Below are positions 33,605 through 44,391 of a stretch of 64,000 bases of DNA, in pieces. The position numbers and the translations under genes are program-made. Within the stretch, counting starts at the first letter, position 1, and each line of letters begins with the position of its first letter. The notes beneath the pieces are model-generated. The model did not search any database and was not told the origin of the DNA. It was given only the letters and a program-made list of their open reading frames with translations. The DNA comes from Hydrogenophaga taeniospiralis (lineage in GTDB: Bacteria > Pseudomonadota > Gammaproteobacteria > Burkholderiales > Burkholderiaceae_C). The DNA lies in contig NZ_JAHBAG010000001.1 of assembly GCF_020510445.1 (NCBI RefSeq), positions 1,402,501 to 1,466,500 of the forward strand, given 5' to 3'.

Positions 33605-34579
33605 TCAAATCTGCTGGCGGGTCTGCGACGGTGTCTCGCCAAACAGGACCTTGTACTCCTGGGAGAAGTGGCCCATGTGCCAGAAGCCCCAGCGCGCGGC
33701 GGTGTCGGCGATGGTGGTCGCGGGCGGTCCTTCGCGCAGGGCGCGCCGCACCGCGTTGAGCCGCACGGTGCGCAGGTAGCTCGCCGGGCTCATGCCCAGC
33801 GCCTCCTGGAAACAGTTCTGCAGGGTCCGCCGCGTCACGTGCAGGCGGGTGCACAGCTCGGCCACGCTCAGCGGTTCGTCGGGCTGTTCGAACACCAGCT
33901 CCCGCACCCGGTGCACCAGCTCCTGGCGCCGCTGCTGCCGGGGGTTGACGGCCTCGCTCAGTGTCTGGGGCATCACGATGTCGCTGAGCACGGTCAGCAG
34001 GGCTTCGCGCAGCGTGCGGCGGCTGGCCGCGTGGAGCAGCACCTCGGGCTGGCTCTGCAGGCTGCGCAGCACCTCGCGCACCAGGCCCACCAGCCGGTAA
34101 CGCTGCAGCGCCGTCAGCGCCTGCACCTGCGGCACACCGGCCCAGTCCTCGGGCCAGGGCCGGTGGTGCAGCGCCTGGGCGTGTTGCACCAGCTGTGCCT
34201 GGTCCAGCACCATGCCGTAGAGGCCGTGGCCGGCCGGCACCTGGAGGTCGAACGGGGTGTCGCCACAGGCCAGCATGAGCTGCAGGCCGCTGGTCGGGCG
34301 GCCCATGAAGCGCAGCCCGCCATCGGTCTCCGGCACGGCCAGGCCGATCCAGACGCCGCCGTGCCAGGGCCGGCAGCGCTGGTTGGTGGCGCAATTGGCC
34401 ACCTCCTCGAACACCTGCAGGTCGTGGTCGACCAGCTCGCGCACCTCGCCGCTGAATGCGCCGGCGGACGTCTGCTCGTAGTGTTGCTCCCAGGCGTCCA
34501 GGTTGCGGGCGTGGATGTCCACATCCTGCGTGCGTTTGACGCGGAAGCAGGCGGCGGCGGTGTCGGACTGCACCAACAT
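33605..34579 (-). CDS. AraC-family regulator, probably of ethanolamine genes (EutR-like)
   Basis: This 324-residue protein has two C-terminal HTH motifs (LSVAELCTRLHVTRRTLQNCF and TIADTAARWGFWHMGHFSQEY) after an N-terminal domain of about 200 residues. GFWHMGHFSQEYKVLFGETPS is the AraC signature. The start at 34579 is chosen for its AAGGAG; an in-frame ATG at 34630 is possible. It is divergent from the ethanolamine permease-eutB-eutC operon, the standard position of EutR, so activation by ethanolamine (with cobalamin) is inferred. Confidence 0.85.
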   Translation of the reverse strand: MLVQSDTAAACFRVKRTQDVDIHARNLDAWEQHYEQTSAGAFSGEVRELVDHDLQVFEEVANCATNQRCRPWHGGVWIGLAVPETDGGLRFMGRPTSGLQLMLACGDTPFDLQVPAGHGLYGMVLDQAQLVQHAQALHHRPWPEDWAGVPQVQALTALQRYRLVGLVREVLRSLQSQPEVLLHAASRRTLREALLTVLSDIVMPQTLSEAVNPRQQRRQELVHRVRELVFEQPDEPLSVAELCTRLHVTRRTLQNCFQEALGMSPASYLRTVRLNAVRRALREGPPATTIADTAARWGFWHMGHFSQEYKVLFGETPSQTRQQI

Positions 34580-34801
34580 GGCGTGCTCCTTCGGACGGGG
34601 TTCTGGCCGGGCCTGAGTATCAAGTTTCATGCCACCGGGCGCTCTGCAGGAAAACCCGCCCCACGCTATCCCGAATCGGAAAAAATGCGGCCCGGGCCCC
34701 GACGCTTGCCCAAACGGGATACCACCGGGCGCACCGGATTGGACACACTGCGCCCCAGGCTGCCCGAGCCGTTTCGGGCGACTCTGGATGCGAGCAACAA
34801 C

Positions 34802-36193
34802 ATGTCAACCCCCCCCAAACAGGTATCGCGCGAGCTCAAGCCCGTGCTGGGCGTCTTCTCCCTCTGGGGCATCGCCGTCGGTCTGGTCATTTCCGGCGAA
34901 TACTTCGGCTGGAGCTATGGCTGGGCCAGCGCGGGCACCCTGGGCTTTCTGCTGGCCACGGTGTTCGTGGCGCTGATGTACACCACCTTCATCTTCAGCT
35001 TCACCGAGCTGTCCACCGCCATCCCCCACGCCGGCGGTCCCTTCGCCTACGCCCGGCGCGCCTTCGGCCCCACCGGCGGTTTCATCGCGGGCTTCGCCAC
35101 GCTGGTGGAGTTCGTCTTCGCGCCGCCGGCGATCTCGCTGGCCATCGGCGCCTACCTGGGGCTGCAGTTCCCCTCGCTCGACCCCAAGATGGCGGCGCTG
35201 GGCGCCTACGCCATCTTCATCACCCTCAACGCTCTGGGCGTGGGCATCGCCGCCATGTTCGAGCTGGTGGTGACCCTGCTGGCCGTGGCCGAGCTGCTGG
35301 TGTTCGCCGGCGTGGTCGCGCCCGGCTGGTCGCTGGCCAATTTCACCGCCAACGGCTGGGCCGGTTCCAGCGAATTCACCATGGGCACCTGGGCCGGCAT
35401 CTTCGCCTCCATCCCCTTTGCCATCTGGTTCTTCCTGGCCATTGAAGGCGCCGCCATGGCCGCCGAAGAAGCCAAGGAACCGCGCCGCACCATCCCCGTG
35501 GCCTACATCACCGGCATCCTCACCCTGGTGGCGCTGGCCTTCCTGGTGATGGTCATGGCCGGTGGCGTGGGCGACTGGAAACAGCTCTCCAACATCAACG
35601 ACCCGCTGCCCCAGGCCATGAAGATGGTGGTGGGTGAGTCCAGCACCTGGCTGCACATGCTGGTGTGGATCGGCCTGTTCGGCCTGGTGGCCTCGTTCCA
35701 CGGCATCATCCTGGGCTACTCGCGCCAGATGTTCGCCCTGGCCCGCGCCGGCTACCTGCCCGCCTACTTCGCCAAGGTGCACCCGCGTTTCAAGACCCCG
35801 GTGCGCGCCCTGGTGGGCGGCGGCGTGATCGGCGTGATCGCCGTCTTCAGCGACGAATGGGTCAGCTTCGGCGGCCTGCCGCTCACCGCCAACATCGTGA
35901 CCATGGCCGTGCTGGGCGCGCTGGTGATGTACATCATCTCCATGGCCGCGCTGTTCAAGCTGCGCGCCAGCGAACCGCTGCTGGAGCGTCCGTTCCGCGC
36001 ACCGTTCTACCCGCTGTTTCCGGCGATTGCCCTGGTCTGTGGCCTGGTGTGCCTGCTCGCGGTGGTGTACTTCAACGCCATGCTCTCGGTGCTGTTCCTG
36101 GGCCTGATGGCACTGGCCTACGGCTACTTCCGGGTCACTTCCGCGCAGCGCGACGCCGCCCCGGTGGATGCCATGCTGGGCGTGGTGGAATGA
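34802..36193 (+). CDS. Ethanolamine permease (APC superfamily)
   Basis: This 463-residue transporter has about 12 membrane segments. It matches the proteobacterial ethanolamine permease type by LGVFSLWGIAVGLVISGEYFG at the N-terminus, TELSTAIPHAGGPFAYARRAFGP and AEEAKEPRRTIPVAYITGI. It brings ethanolamine into the cytoplasm for EutBC. The upstream ORF extension is regulator DNA in the wrong sense, so the ATG at 34802 is taken. REP copy G and 156 nt separate it from eutB. Confidence 0.9.
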   Translation: MSTPPKQVSRELKPVLGVFSLWGIAVGLVISGEYFGWSYGWASAGTLGFLLATVFVALMYTTFIFSFTELSTAIPHAGGPFAYARRAFGPTGGFIAGFATLVEFVFAPPAISLAIGAYLGLQFPSLDPKMAALGAYAIFITLNALGVGIAAMFELVVTLLAVAELLVFAGVVAPGWSLANFTANGWAGSSEFTMGTWAGIFASIPFAIWFFLAIEGAAMAAEEAKEPRRTIPVAYITGILTLVALAFLVMVMAGGVGDWKQLSNINDPLPQAMKMVVGESSTWLHMLVWIGLFGLVASFHGIILGYSRQMFALARAGYLPAYFAKVHPRFKTPVRALVGGGVIGVIAVFSDEWVSFGGLPLTANIVTMAVLGALVMYIISMAALFKLRASEPLLERPFRAPFYPLFPAIALVCGLVCLLAVVYFNAMLSVLFLGLMALAYGYFRVTSAQRDAAPVDAMLGVVE

Positions 36194-36200
36194 GGCCCTG

Positions 36201-36270
36201 AACACCCCCGCCGCGCTGCGCGCGACCCCCTCCAGGGGGCGGCACTGGCCGTCCGGCAAAGCCGGCCCGG
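36201..36270 (+). repeat. REP-like three-hairpin element, copy G
   Basis: It contains module 1 (CGCCGCGCTGCGCGCG), module 2 (CCCCCTCCAGGGGG) and module 3 (CCGGCAAAGCCGG). It lies 7 nt after the permease stop, inside the ethanolamine operon, with module 1 facing the permease. Confidence 0.8.
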
Positions 36271-36349
36271 CGGTGCCCTGGGTTGGACCGTTTCATGCGT
36301 TGCGGGTGACGCCTCGACGCCATGGACAACTGGAAGGAAGGATGCATCC

Positions 36350-37744
36350 GTGAGTCTGGGCACCACCCTCGGGCAGCGCGCCTACCGTTTCGAGAACCTG
36401 CGCGAGGTCATGGCCAAGGCCACGCCCCTGCGCTCGGGCGACTGCCTGGCCGGCCTGGCCGCCGCCACCGAGCAGGAGCGCGTGGCCGCGCGCTGGGTGC
36501 TGGCCGACGTGCCGCTGCGGCGCTTTCTGGACGAAGCACTCATCCCCTACGAAGACGACGAGGTCACCCGGCTCATCATCGACAGCCACGACGCCGCCGC
36601 CTTCGCCCCGGTGGCCTCGCTCACCGTGGGCGGTTTTCGCGACTGGCTGCTCGGCGCGCAGGCCACGCCCGAGGCGCTGCGCCGGCTCGCGCCCGGCCTC
36701 ACGCCCGAGATGGTGGCCGCCGTGAGCAAGCTCATGCGCAACCAGGACCTGATGCTGGTGGCGCGCCGCTGCGAGGTGATCACCCGCTTTCGCAACACCC
36801 AGGGCCTGCGGGGCCACCTCTCGGTGCGGCTGCAGCCCAACCACCCCACCGACGACCCCGCCGGCATCGTCGCCAGCATGATCGACGGCCTGATGCACGG
36901 CGCGGGCGACGCCGTGGTCGGCATCAACCCGGTGTCCGACAGCGTGCCCGACCTGGTGCGGCTGAACCACCTGCTGGCCGAGGTGCTGGCGCGCGGCGCC
37001 ATCCCCACCCAGACCTGCGTGCTCACCCACGTCACCAACACCATGCAGGCCATGCAGCTGGGCGCGCCGGTGGACCTGGTGTTCCAGTCCATCGCCGGCA
37101 CCCAGGCCGCCAACCAGTCCTTCGGCATCGACCTGGCCCTGCTCGACGAAGCCCACGCCATGGCCCAGGCGCTGGGCCGGGGCACGGTGGGCCACAACGT
37201 GATGTATTTCGAGACCGGCCAGGGCAGCGCCCTGTCGGCCAACGCCCACCACGGCGTGGACCAGCAGACCTGCGAGGCCCGTGCCTACGCCGTGGCGCGG
37301 CGCTACCAGCCGTTGCTGGTGAACACCGTGGTCGGCTTCATCGGCCCCGAGTACCTGTACGACGGCAAGCAGATCACCCGCGCCGGCCTGGAAGACCACT
37401 TCTGCGGCAAGCTGCTGGGCCTGCCCATGGGCTGCGACATCTGCTACACCAACCACGCCGAGGCCGACAGCGACGACATGGACAACCTCATGGTGCTGCT
37501 GGCCACCGCGGGGCTGAACTTCCTGATCGGCGTGCCCGGTGCCGACGACGTGATGCTGAACTACCAGAGCACCTCGTTCCACGACGCGCTGGTGCTGCGC
37601 GAGTTGCTGGGCCTGAAACGCGCGCCCGAGTTCGAGGCCTGGCTGCAGGGCGTGGGTGTGACCGGCGCGCAGGGGCAGCTGCTGCCAGCGCCGCGCCAGC
37701 CCGCCTTGCCCGCCACGCTGTGGGCGTTGCCAGAGACGCCATGA
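36350..37744 (+). CDS. eutB: Ethanolamine ammonia-lyase large subunit
   Basis: EutB is the catalytic subunit of the adenosylcobalamin-dependent lyase that converts ethanolamine to acetaldehyde and ammonia. At 464 residues it is the usual length, with the TIM-barrel blocks QPNHPTDDPAGIVASMIDGL, TQTCVLTHVTNTM and LGLPMGCDICYTNHAEAD. The GTG start is preceded by GGAAGGA. It overlaps eutC by ATGA, so the two subunits are translationally coupled. The reactivase EutA and microcompartment shell genes are absent here. Confidence 0.96.
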   Translation: MSLGTTLGQRAYRFENLREVMAKATPLRSGDCLAGLAAATEQERVAARWVLADVPLRRFLDEALIPYEDDEVTRLIIDSHDAAAFAPVASLTVGGFRDWLLGAQATPEALRRLAPGLTPEMVAAVSKLMRNQDLMLVARRCEVITRFRNTQGLRGHLSVRLQPNHPTDDPAGIVASMIDGLMHGAGDAVVGINPVSDSVPDLVRLNHLLAEVLARGAIPTQTCVLTHVTNTMQAMQLGAPVDLVFQSIAGTQAANQSFGIDLALLDEAHAMAQALGRGTVGHNVMYFETGQGSALSANAHHGVDQQTCEARAYAVARRYQPLLVNTVVGFIGPEYLYDGKQITRAGLEDHFCGKLLGLPMGCDICYTNHAEADSDDMDNLMVLLATAGLNFLIGVPGADDVMLNYQSTSFHDALVLRELLGLKRAPEFEAWLQGVGVTGAQGQLLPAPRQPALPATLWALPETP

Positions 37745-38568
37745 CCCAACCCCCACCTCCCACGCTCCCCGTGCTCCTCGATGCGCCCGGCCCGGACCCC
37801 TGGGCCCACCTGCGCCGCCACACGCCCGCGCGCATCGCGCTCGGCCGCAGCGGGGTCAGCCTGCCCACGCGCGAGGTGCTGGACTTCGCACTCGCCCACG
37901 CCCAGGCGCGCGACGCGATCCACCTGCCGCTGGACACCGAGGCGCTGCAGGACGGCCTGCGCTCGGCCGGCTGGCCGGCCCCGCTGGTGCTGCAGAGCCA
38001 GGCGCACGACCGGCACGAATACCTCCTGCGGCCCGACCTGGGCCGGCGCCTGGACACCGACAGCGCCACCCGCCTGGCACAGAGCCGGGCCGACGCGGCG
38101 CCCGCCGGCGGCGCACCCGATCTGGTGCTGGTGCTGGGCGACGGCCTGTCGGCGCTGGGCATCCAGCAGCACGCCGTGCCCCTGCTCGGCGCCATCCGAG
38201 ACGCGCTCGACCCGGCCCTGCGCCTGGGCCCGCTGGTGCTGGTGCGCCAGGCCCGTGTGGCGGTGGCCGACGAGGTGGGCCAGCTGCTGGGCGCGGCCAT
38301 GGTGGCCATGATCGTGGGCGAACGCCCGGGCCTGAGCTCGCCCGACAGCGTGGGCATCTACCTCACCCACGCGCCCCGGCTGGGCTGCACCGACGCGCAA
38401 CGCAACTGCATCTCCAACGTGCGGCCGGCCGGGCAGGACGTGGTCACCGCCGCGCGGCGCCTGGCCTGGCTGGTCGGCGAAGGCCGCCGTCTGGGCGTCA
38501 CGGGCGTGGGGCTCAAGGACCACAGCGGCCTGCCCATGGTGAGCCCGGCGGCCATTGCTGGGGGTTGA
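37741..38568 (+). CDS. eutC: Ethanolamine ammonia-lyase small subunit
   Basis: EutC pairs with EutB to hold adenosylcobalamin. This 275-residue protein has the typical TPARIALGRSGVSLPTREVLDFALAHAQARDA, then LVLGDGLSALGIQQHA, and near the C-terminus GLSSPDSVGIYLTH and RNCISNVRPAG. The start overlaps the eutB stop. The proline-rich N-terminal 25 residues are variable in the family. It is followed by the second copy of the composite palindromic repeat. Confidence 0.95.
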   Translation: MTQPPPPTLPVLLDAPGPDPWAHLRRHTPARIALGRSGVSLPTREVLDFALAHAQARDAIHLPLDTEALQDGLRSAGWPAPLVLQSQAHDRHEYLLRPDLGRRLDTDSATRLAQSRADAAPAGGAPDLVLVLGDGLSALGIQQHAVPLLGAIRDALDPALRLGPLVLVRQARVAVADEVGQLLGAAMVAMIVGERPGLSSPDSVGIYLTHAPRLGCTDAQRNCISNVRPAGQDVVTAARRLAWLVGEGRRLGVTGVGLKDHSGLPMVSPAAIAGG

Positions 38569-38617
38569 GGGGCCTCTTCCGGGTTTTGCCGGATGCCGTG
38601 TGGGTGAACGGAAGGTC

Positions 38618-38918
38618 TCGTTCGTGGCACCTCGCGTGCCAAGGCGTGCGCGGACAGGCCGCAGCGCTTCAGTGAGGCGGTCGGCGCGATGCGCCGACTC
38701 CCCTGCGATGCTCGCCGCCTCACAAGGCGCGCTGCGGCCTGCCCACGCACGCCTTGGCGACAAAGGGGTGGGGTCGCCACCGGTGGAGAGCCACTTCACT
38801 TCTTGCTGCGGCAGGCGCTGCCCGGTGGGCGCAGCGGAGTCGGCGCAAAGCGCCGACCGTCCCAGTATGAGCCCCCGCCGGGCAGCGCCTGCCGCAGCGC
38901 GCGAGGTGCAACGAACGA
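38618..38918. repeat. Composite palindromic intergenic element, copy 2 (short form)
   Basis: The gap 38569-38990 between convergent eutC and the mutarotase gene holds this element and no gene. The ends form a 19-bp inverted pair (38618-38636 with 38900-38918, 18/19 matches, TCGTTCGT-type tips). Hairpin 1 is 38638-38667 with 38729-38758 (28/30). Hairpin 2 is 38804-38829 with 38874-38899 (24/26). Loop hairpins GTCGGCGC-GAT-GCGCCGAC (38680-38698) and GTCGGCGC-AAA-GCGCCGAC (38839-38857) sit inside. It lacks the two nested insertions of copy 1. Confidence 0.85.
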
Positions 38919-38990
38919 CACCGCCCGTTCAGCGACAGAGCATCTAGGCAGACGATGAAAAGGAGGGAGCGAGCAGCGCCCCTCGGCAGG

Positions 38991-39329
38991 CTACTGGCTG
39001 GCGAGGGAAAAGATGCGGTCCATGAATACCCACTTTTCCCCTGCCGGCGTCCAGGGCGTGGGTGCCTGGTAGGTCCACATCAGCGTCTCCCAACGCTGGA
39101 TGACCGGATTGGCCAGCGAGGCCTCGGCCATGGCCTGCACGCTGTACACGGCGGGGTCCACCTCCATCACCATGAACAGGCGCGTGCCCAGGCGGTAGAT
39201 CTCCATGTCCAGCACACCCTGCGCGCGCAGGTGGTCGCGCACCTCGGGCCAGATGCGTTCGTGGGCCTGTTCGTACTCGGCGATGCGTTGGGCGTCGTCC
39301 ACCAGATCGAGTGCCAGGGCGTAGCGCAT
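38991..39329 (-). CDS. L-rhamnose/L-fucose mutarotase-like protein
   Basis: This 112-residue dimeric alpha/beta-barrel-type mutarotase (RhaM/YiiL family) has LDLVDDAQRIAEYEQAHERIWPEV, YRLGTRLFMVMEVD and PVIQRWETLMW. It interconverts anomers of a 6-deoxy-hexose. As the last gene of the fucose operon (22 nt after the dehydrogenase gene) it probably supplies the anomer used by L-fucose dehydrogenase. The start at 39329 has AAGGAGCC upstream. Confidence 0.88.
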   Translation of the reverse strand: MRYALALDLVDDAQRIAEYEQAHERIWPEVRDHLRAQGVLDMEIYRLGTRLFMVMEVDPAVYSVQAMAEASLANPVIQRWETLMWTYQAPTPWTPAGEKWVFMDRIFSLASQ

Positions 39330-39351
39330 GCGGGCTCCTTCGGTGGCTTGC

Positions 39352-41050
<1,699 letters not shown>

Positions 41051-41054
<4 letters not shown>

Positions 41055-42337
41055 GCGGCCCGGGGCTGGAATTCGTACTGCTTCAGGGACGCCGGCTTCA
41101 TCTCGATCGAGAAGCCCGCGGCCCGCGGCGGCATGTAGGCCGCGCCCCGGATGACGCAAGGATCCCTGAAATGTTCGTGCAGGTGGTCCACGTACTCGAT
41201 CACGCGACCCACGCGGGTGCCGGCGATGCACAGGTAGTCGATCATCGAGAGGTGTTGCACGTACTCGCACAAGCCCACGCCGCCCGCGTGCGGGCACACC
41301 GGCAGCTTGTACTTGGCGGCCATCAGCATCACGGCCAGGATCTCGTTCACACCGCCCAGGCGGCAGGCATCGATTTGCACCACGTCGATGGCGCCGCGCA
41401 TGATGAGCTGCTTGAAGACGATGCGGTTCTGGCACATCTCGCCCGTGGCCACCTTCACCGGGGCCACGCCCTCGCGGATCACGCGGTGGCCTTCGATGTC
41501 GTCCGGGCTGGTGGGCTCTTCGATGAACCAGGGCTTGGCGAAAGCCAGTTCGCGCACCCAGTCCACGGCCTGGTTCACTTCCCACACCTGGTTGGCGTCG
41601 ATCATGAGGTGGCGGTTCGGCCCGAGCACCTCGCGCGCGATGCGCAGGCGGCGGATGTCGTCGGCCTTGTCGCGGCCCACCTTGAGCTTGATGTGGTTGA
41701 AGCCGGCGTCGATGGCCTCCTGGCAGAGGCGGCGCAGTTTGTCGTCGTCGTAGCCCAGCCAGCCGGCCGAGGTGGTGTAGCAGGGGTAGCCTTCGCGCTC
41801 CAGCGTTTCCCAGCGCTCTTCCTTGCCCACGGCGCGCTCCTTGAGCAGGGCCAGGGCTTCTTCGGGTGTGATGCAGTCGGTGATGTAGCGGAAGTCGATC
41901 AGCTTGACGATTTCCTCGGGGCTCATGCGCGCCACCAGTTCCCACACCGGCACGCCTTCCTGCTTGGCCCACAGGTCCCACACGGCGTTGACCACCGCGC
42001 CCGTGGCCAGGTGGATCGCGCCCTTGTCGGGGCCGATCCAGCGCAGCTGGCTGTCCGACGTGATGTAGCGCCAGAAGCGGCCCATGTCCTCGGTCACCCA
42101 GGCCATGTCCAGGCCCACCACCAGGTGGCGCATGGCCTCGATGGCGGCGCAGCAGATTTCATTGCCGCGCCCGATGGTGAAGGTCAGGCCGTGGCCCTCC
42201 AGACCGGGCAGGTCGGTCTCCAGAATCACATAGGCCGCGGAATAGTCCGGGTCCGGATTCATGGCGTCCGAGCCATCCAGGTGTTGGGACGTGGGGAAGC
42301 GCACGTCTACGACGCGCATGGAAACGATGACGCTCAT
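41051..42337 (-). CDS. L-fuconate dehydratase (enolase superfamily)
   Basis: This 428-residue mandelate-racemase-type enolase has HIKLKVGRD (catalytic Lys pair), LMIDANQVWEV (first metal Asp), FIEEPTSPDD and VATGEMCQN (metal Glu residues) and CPHAGGVGLCEYVQHL (catalytic His). The N-terminal VVDVRFPTSQHLDGSDAMNPDP is distinctive of L-fuconate dehydratases. It dehydrates L-fuconate to 2-keto-3-deoxy-L-fuconate, with Mg2+. It lies mid-operon, 32 nt after the diketo-acid hydrolase gene. Confidence 0.93.
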
Positions 42338-42369
42338 CTCGGTACCTGTGTCGGGGTCGGTCGGGCCTT

Positions 42370-43224
42370 TCAGGCCTGCACCGTGGTTTGTGTCTGGATG
42401 CCCAGGCCGTCGATGCCCAGGCGCATGGTCTGTCCGGCGCGCAGGTAGACCGGGGGTTTCTGCCCCAGGCCCACGCCCGGAGGGGTGCCGGTGGAGATCA
42501 CGTCGCCCGGTTGCAGGCTCATGAAACGGCTCAGGTAACTGATCAGGAAGGCCACGCCGTAGACCATGGTGGCGGTGCTGCCGTCCTGGTAACGCTTGCC
42601 GTCCACCTCCAGCCACATCTTGAGCGCCTGCGGGTCGGGCACTTCGTCGGCGGTCACCAGCCAGGGGCCGGTGGGGCCGAAGGTGTCGCAGCCCTTGCCC
42701 TTGTCCCAGGTGCCGCTGCGGTCGAGCTGGTATTCGCGTTCGGACACGTCGTTCACCACGCAGTAGCCCGCCACGTGGGACAGCGCGTCGGCCGGCTCGA
42801 TGTAGCGCCCGCCGCGGCCGATCACCACGCCCAGCTCCACTTCCCAGTCGGTCTTCACCGAGCCGCGTGGAATCTCCACCGCGTCGTCGGGGCCGACGAT
42901 GGCGCTGGTCCATTTGTTGAACACCACCGGCTCGGGTGGCACCGGCATGCCACTCTCGGCGGCATGGTCGGAGTAGTTCAGGCCGATGCAGATGAACTTG
43001 CCCACCTGGCCCACGCAGGCACCCAGGCGCAGGTCCTGTTGCGGCGTGCCGGCCACCAGCGGCAGGCTGTCGATGTTGAGGCTTCGCAGGCGCGCCAGGC
43101 TCTCGGGCAGCAGGGCCGAGCCGGCCACGTCGGCGATCACGCCGGAGAGGTCGCGCACGCGACCCTGGGCGTCGAGCACGCCGGGTTTTTCCTGGCCGGG
43201 GGATCCGTAGCGCAAGAGTTTCAC
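42370..43224 (-). CDS. 2,4-diketo-3-deoxy-L-fuconate hydrolase (FAH family)
   Basis: This 284-residue fumarylacetoacetate-hydrolase-fold enzyme has CIGLNYSDHAAESGMPVPPEP, the metal site DWEVELGVVIGRGGR, and GTPPGVGLG near the C-terminus. In the L-fucose route this family cleaves 2,4-diketo-3-deoxy-L-fuconate to pyruvate and L-lactate. The start is a GTG at 43224 with AAGGAC upstream. REP copy H lies 15 nt upstream, between it and the ABC transporter genes. Confidence 0.88.
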   Translation of the reverse strand: MKLLRYGSPGQEKPGVLDAQGRVRDLSGVIADVAGSALLPESLARLRSLNIDSLPLVAGTPQQDLRLGACVGQVGKFICIGLNYSDHAAESGMPVPPEPVVFNKWTSAIVGPDDAVEIPRGSVKTDWEVELGVVIGRGGRYIEPADALSHVAGYCVVNDVSEREYQLDRSGTWDKGKGCDTFGPTGPWLVTADEVPDPQALKMWLEVDGKRYQDGSTATMVYGVAFLISYLSRFMSLQPGDVISTGTPPGVGLGQKPPVYLRAGQTMRLGIDGLGIQTQTTVQA

Positions 43225-43239
43225 AGTGAGTCCTTAGAT

Positions 43240-43313
43240 GACCCCCCGCGCCGCGCCAGGGCGCGTCACCCCCCAGGGGGCAACACGAGCGGCCCGGCGA
43301 AGCCGGTTCCGCC
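43240..43313 (+). repeat. REP-like three-hairpin element, copy H
   Basis: It contains module 1 (CGCGCCGCGCCAGGGCGCG), module 2 (CCCCCCAGGGGG) and module 3 (CCCGGCGAAGCCGG). It lies inside the fucose operon with module 1 facing the start of the FAH-type gene. It may separate expression of the transporter and enzyme parts. Confidence 0.8.
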
Positions 43314-43354
43314 GTGTTCTGGAGCGGAGCGGGAGTGGGTTGGTAGGTCGTGGA

Positions 43355-44296
43355 TCAGTCGTACAGAACCGCGGCGATCTTGGGATCGTTCATGTTCGAC
43401 TTGTCGTAGTAGTAGAAACCGGTGTCGATGATTTTGGGCAGCTTCTCGCCCTTGAGCGCCTTCACGGCCGCTTCCACCGTCTTGTAGCCAATGCCGACCG
43501 GGTTCTGGGTGATCGCGCCGGCGATGGTGCCGTCGTTGATCATGTCCTTCTGGGCCTTGCCGGAGTCGAAGCCGATGATCACCACACCCGTCTTCTTGGC
43601 TTCCTTGACGCCCTTGCCCGCGCCGATGGCGCCGGGTTCATTGGTGCCGAAAATGCCCTTGAGCTTGGGGTGTGCCTGCATCAGCGCCTTGGCGATCTCG
43701 GCCGACTTCAGCTGGTCGCCACCGTACTGCACGTCCACCACCTTGATCTTGGGGTACTTGGCCTTGATCTGGTTCAGGAAACCATCGCGGCGGTCCACGC
43801 CGGTGCGGCTGGTCTGGTCGTGGGCGATCACCGCCACTTCGCCTTCGCCACCGATCTTCTCGGCCAGCTTGTCGGCGGCCAGGGCCGCGGCCGACACGTT
43901 GTTGGTGGTCGCCGTGGTCACGGGGATGTCGCTGTCCACACCCGAGTCAAAGGCGATCACCGGAATCTTGGCCGCTTGCGCCTTCTTCAGCAGGGGAATG
44001 GCGGCCTTGCTGTCGAGCGCGGCGAAGCCGATGGCCGCCGGTTTTTTCGCCATGGCGGCCGAGAGCATGTCGATCTGCTTGTCCACCTGCTGTTCGGTTT
44101 CCGGTCCTTCGAAAGTCACCTTCACCTTGTAGTCCTTGGCGGCCTGATCGGCTCCCTGCTTCACGGCCTGCCAGAACTGGTGCTGGAAGCCCTTGGACAC
44201 CAGGGGGATGTACACCTCCTGGGCCGATGCGAAGCTGGTGAAGCCAGCCAGTGCCAGGCCGGCGGTCAAGGCCAGCAGTTTTCTCTTTGCGTTCAT
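43355..44296 (-). CDS. Sugar ABC transporter, periplasmic binding protein
   Basis: This 313-residue type I periplasmic binding protein of the ribose/xylose (RbsB) class has a cleaved signal peptide at about 1-25 (ending FASAQ). Typical blocks are VSKGFQHQFWQAVKQGA, VIAFDSGVDSD and IFGTNEPGAIGAGKGV. It delivers the sugar, presumably L-fucose, to the permease. It is encoded 58 nt downstream of the permease coding end in the operon. Confidence 0.93.
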   Translation of the reverse strand: MNAKRKLLALTAGLALAGFTSFASAQEVYIPLVSKGFQHQFWQAVKQGADQAAKDYKVKVTFEGPETEQQVDKQIDMLSAAMAKKPAAIGFAALDSKAAIPLLKKAQAAKIPVIAFDSGVDSDIPVTTATTNNVSAAALAADKLAEKIGGEGEVAVIAHDQTSRTGVDRRDGFLNQIKAKYPKIKVVDVQYGGDQLKSAEIAKALMQAHPKLKGIFGTNEPGAIGAGKGVKEAKKTGVVIIGFDSGKAQKDMINDGTIAGAITQNPVGIGYKTVEAAVKALKGEKLPKIIDTGFYYYDKSNMNDPKIAAVLYD

Positions 44297-44391
44297 GTTT
44301 GTCTCCAGTTGAAAAAGTGCGTTTGAAACGGAATCACGGGAAGGAAAGCGGGGGCAGGTGAAGGGCTTGTGGCGTGGCGCGGTCTCCTTGT

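Noticed and set aside
13838..38918. Could the composite element be an insertion sequence or intact transposon?
   Set aside because: No transposase-like ORF in either copy and no target-site duplication visible; it may still be a non-autonomous element.
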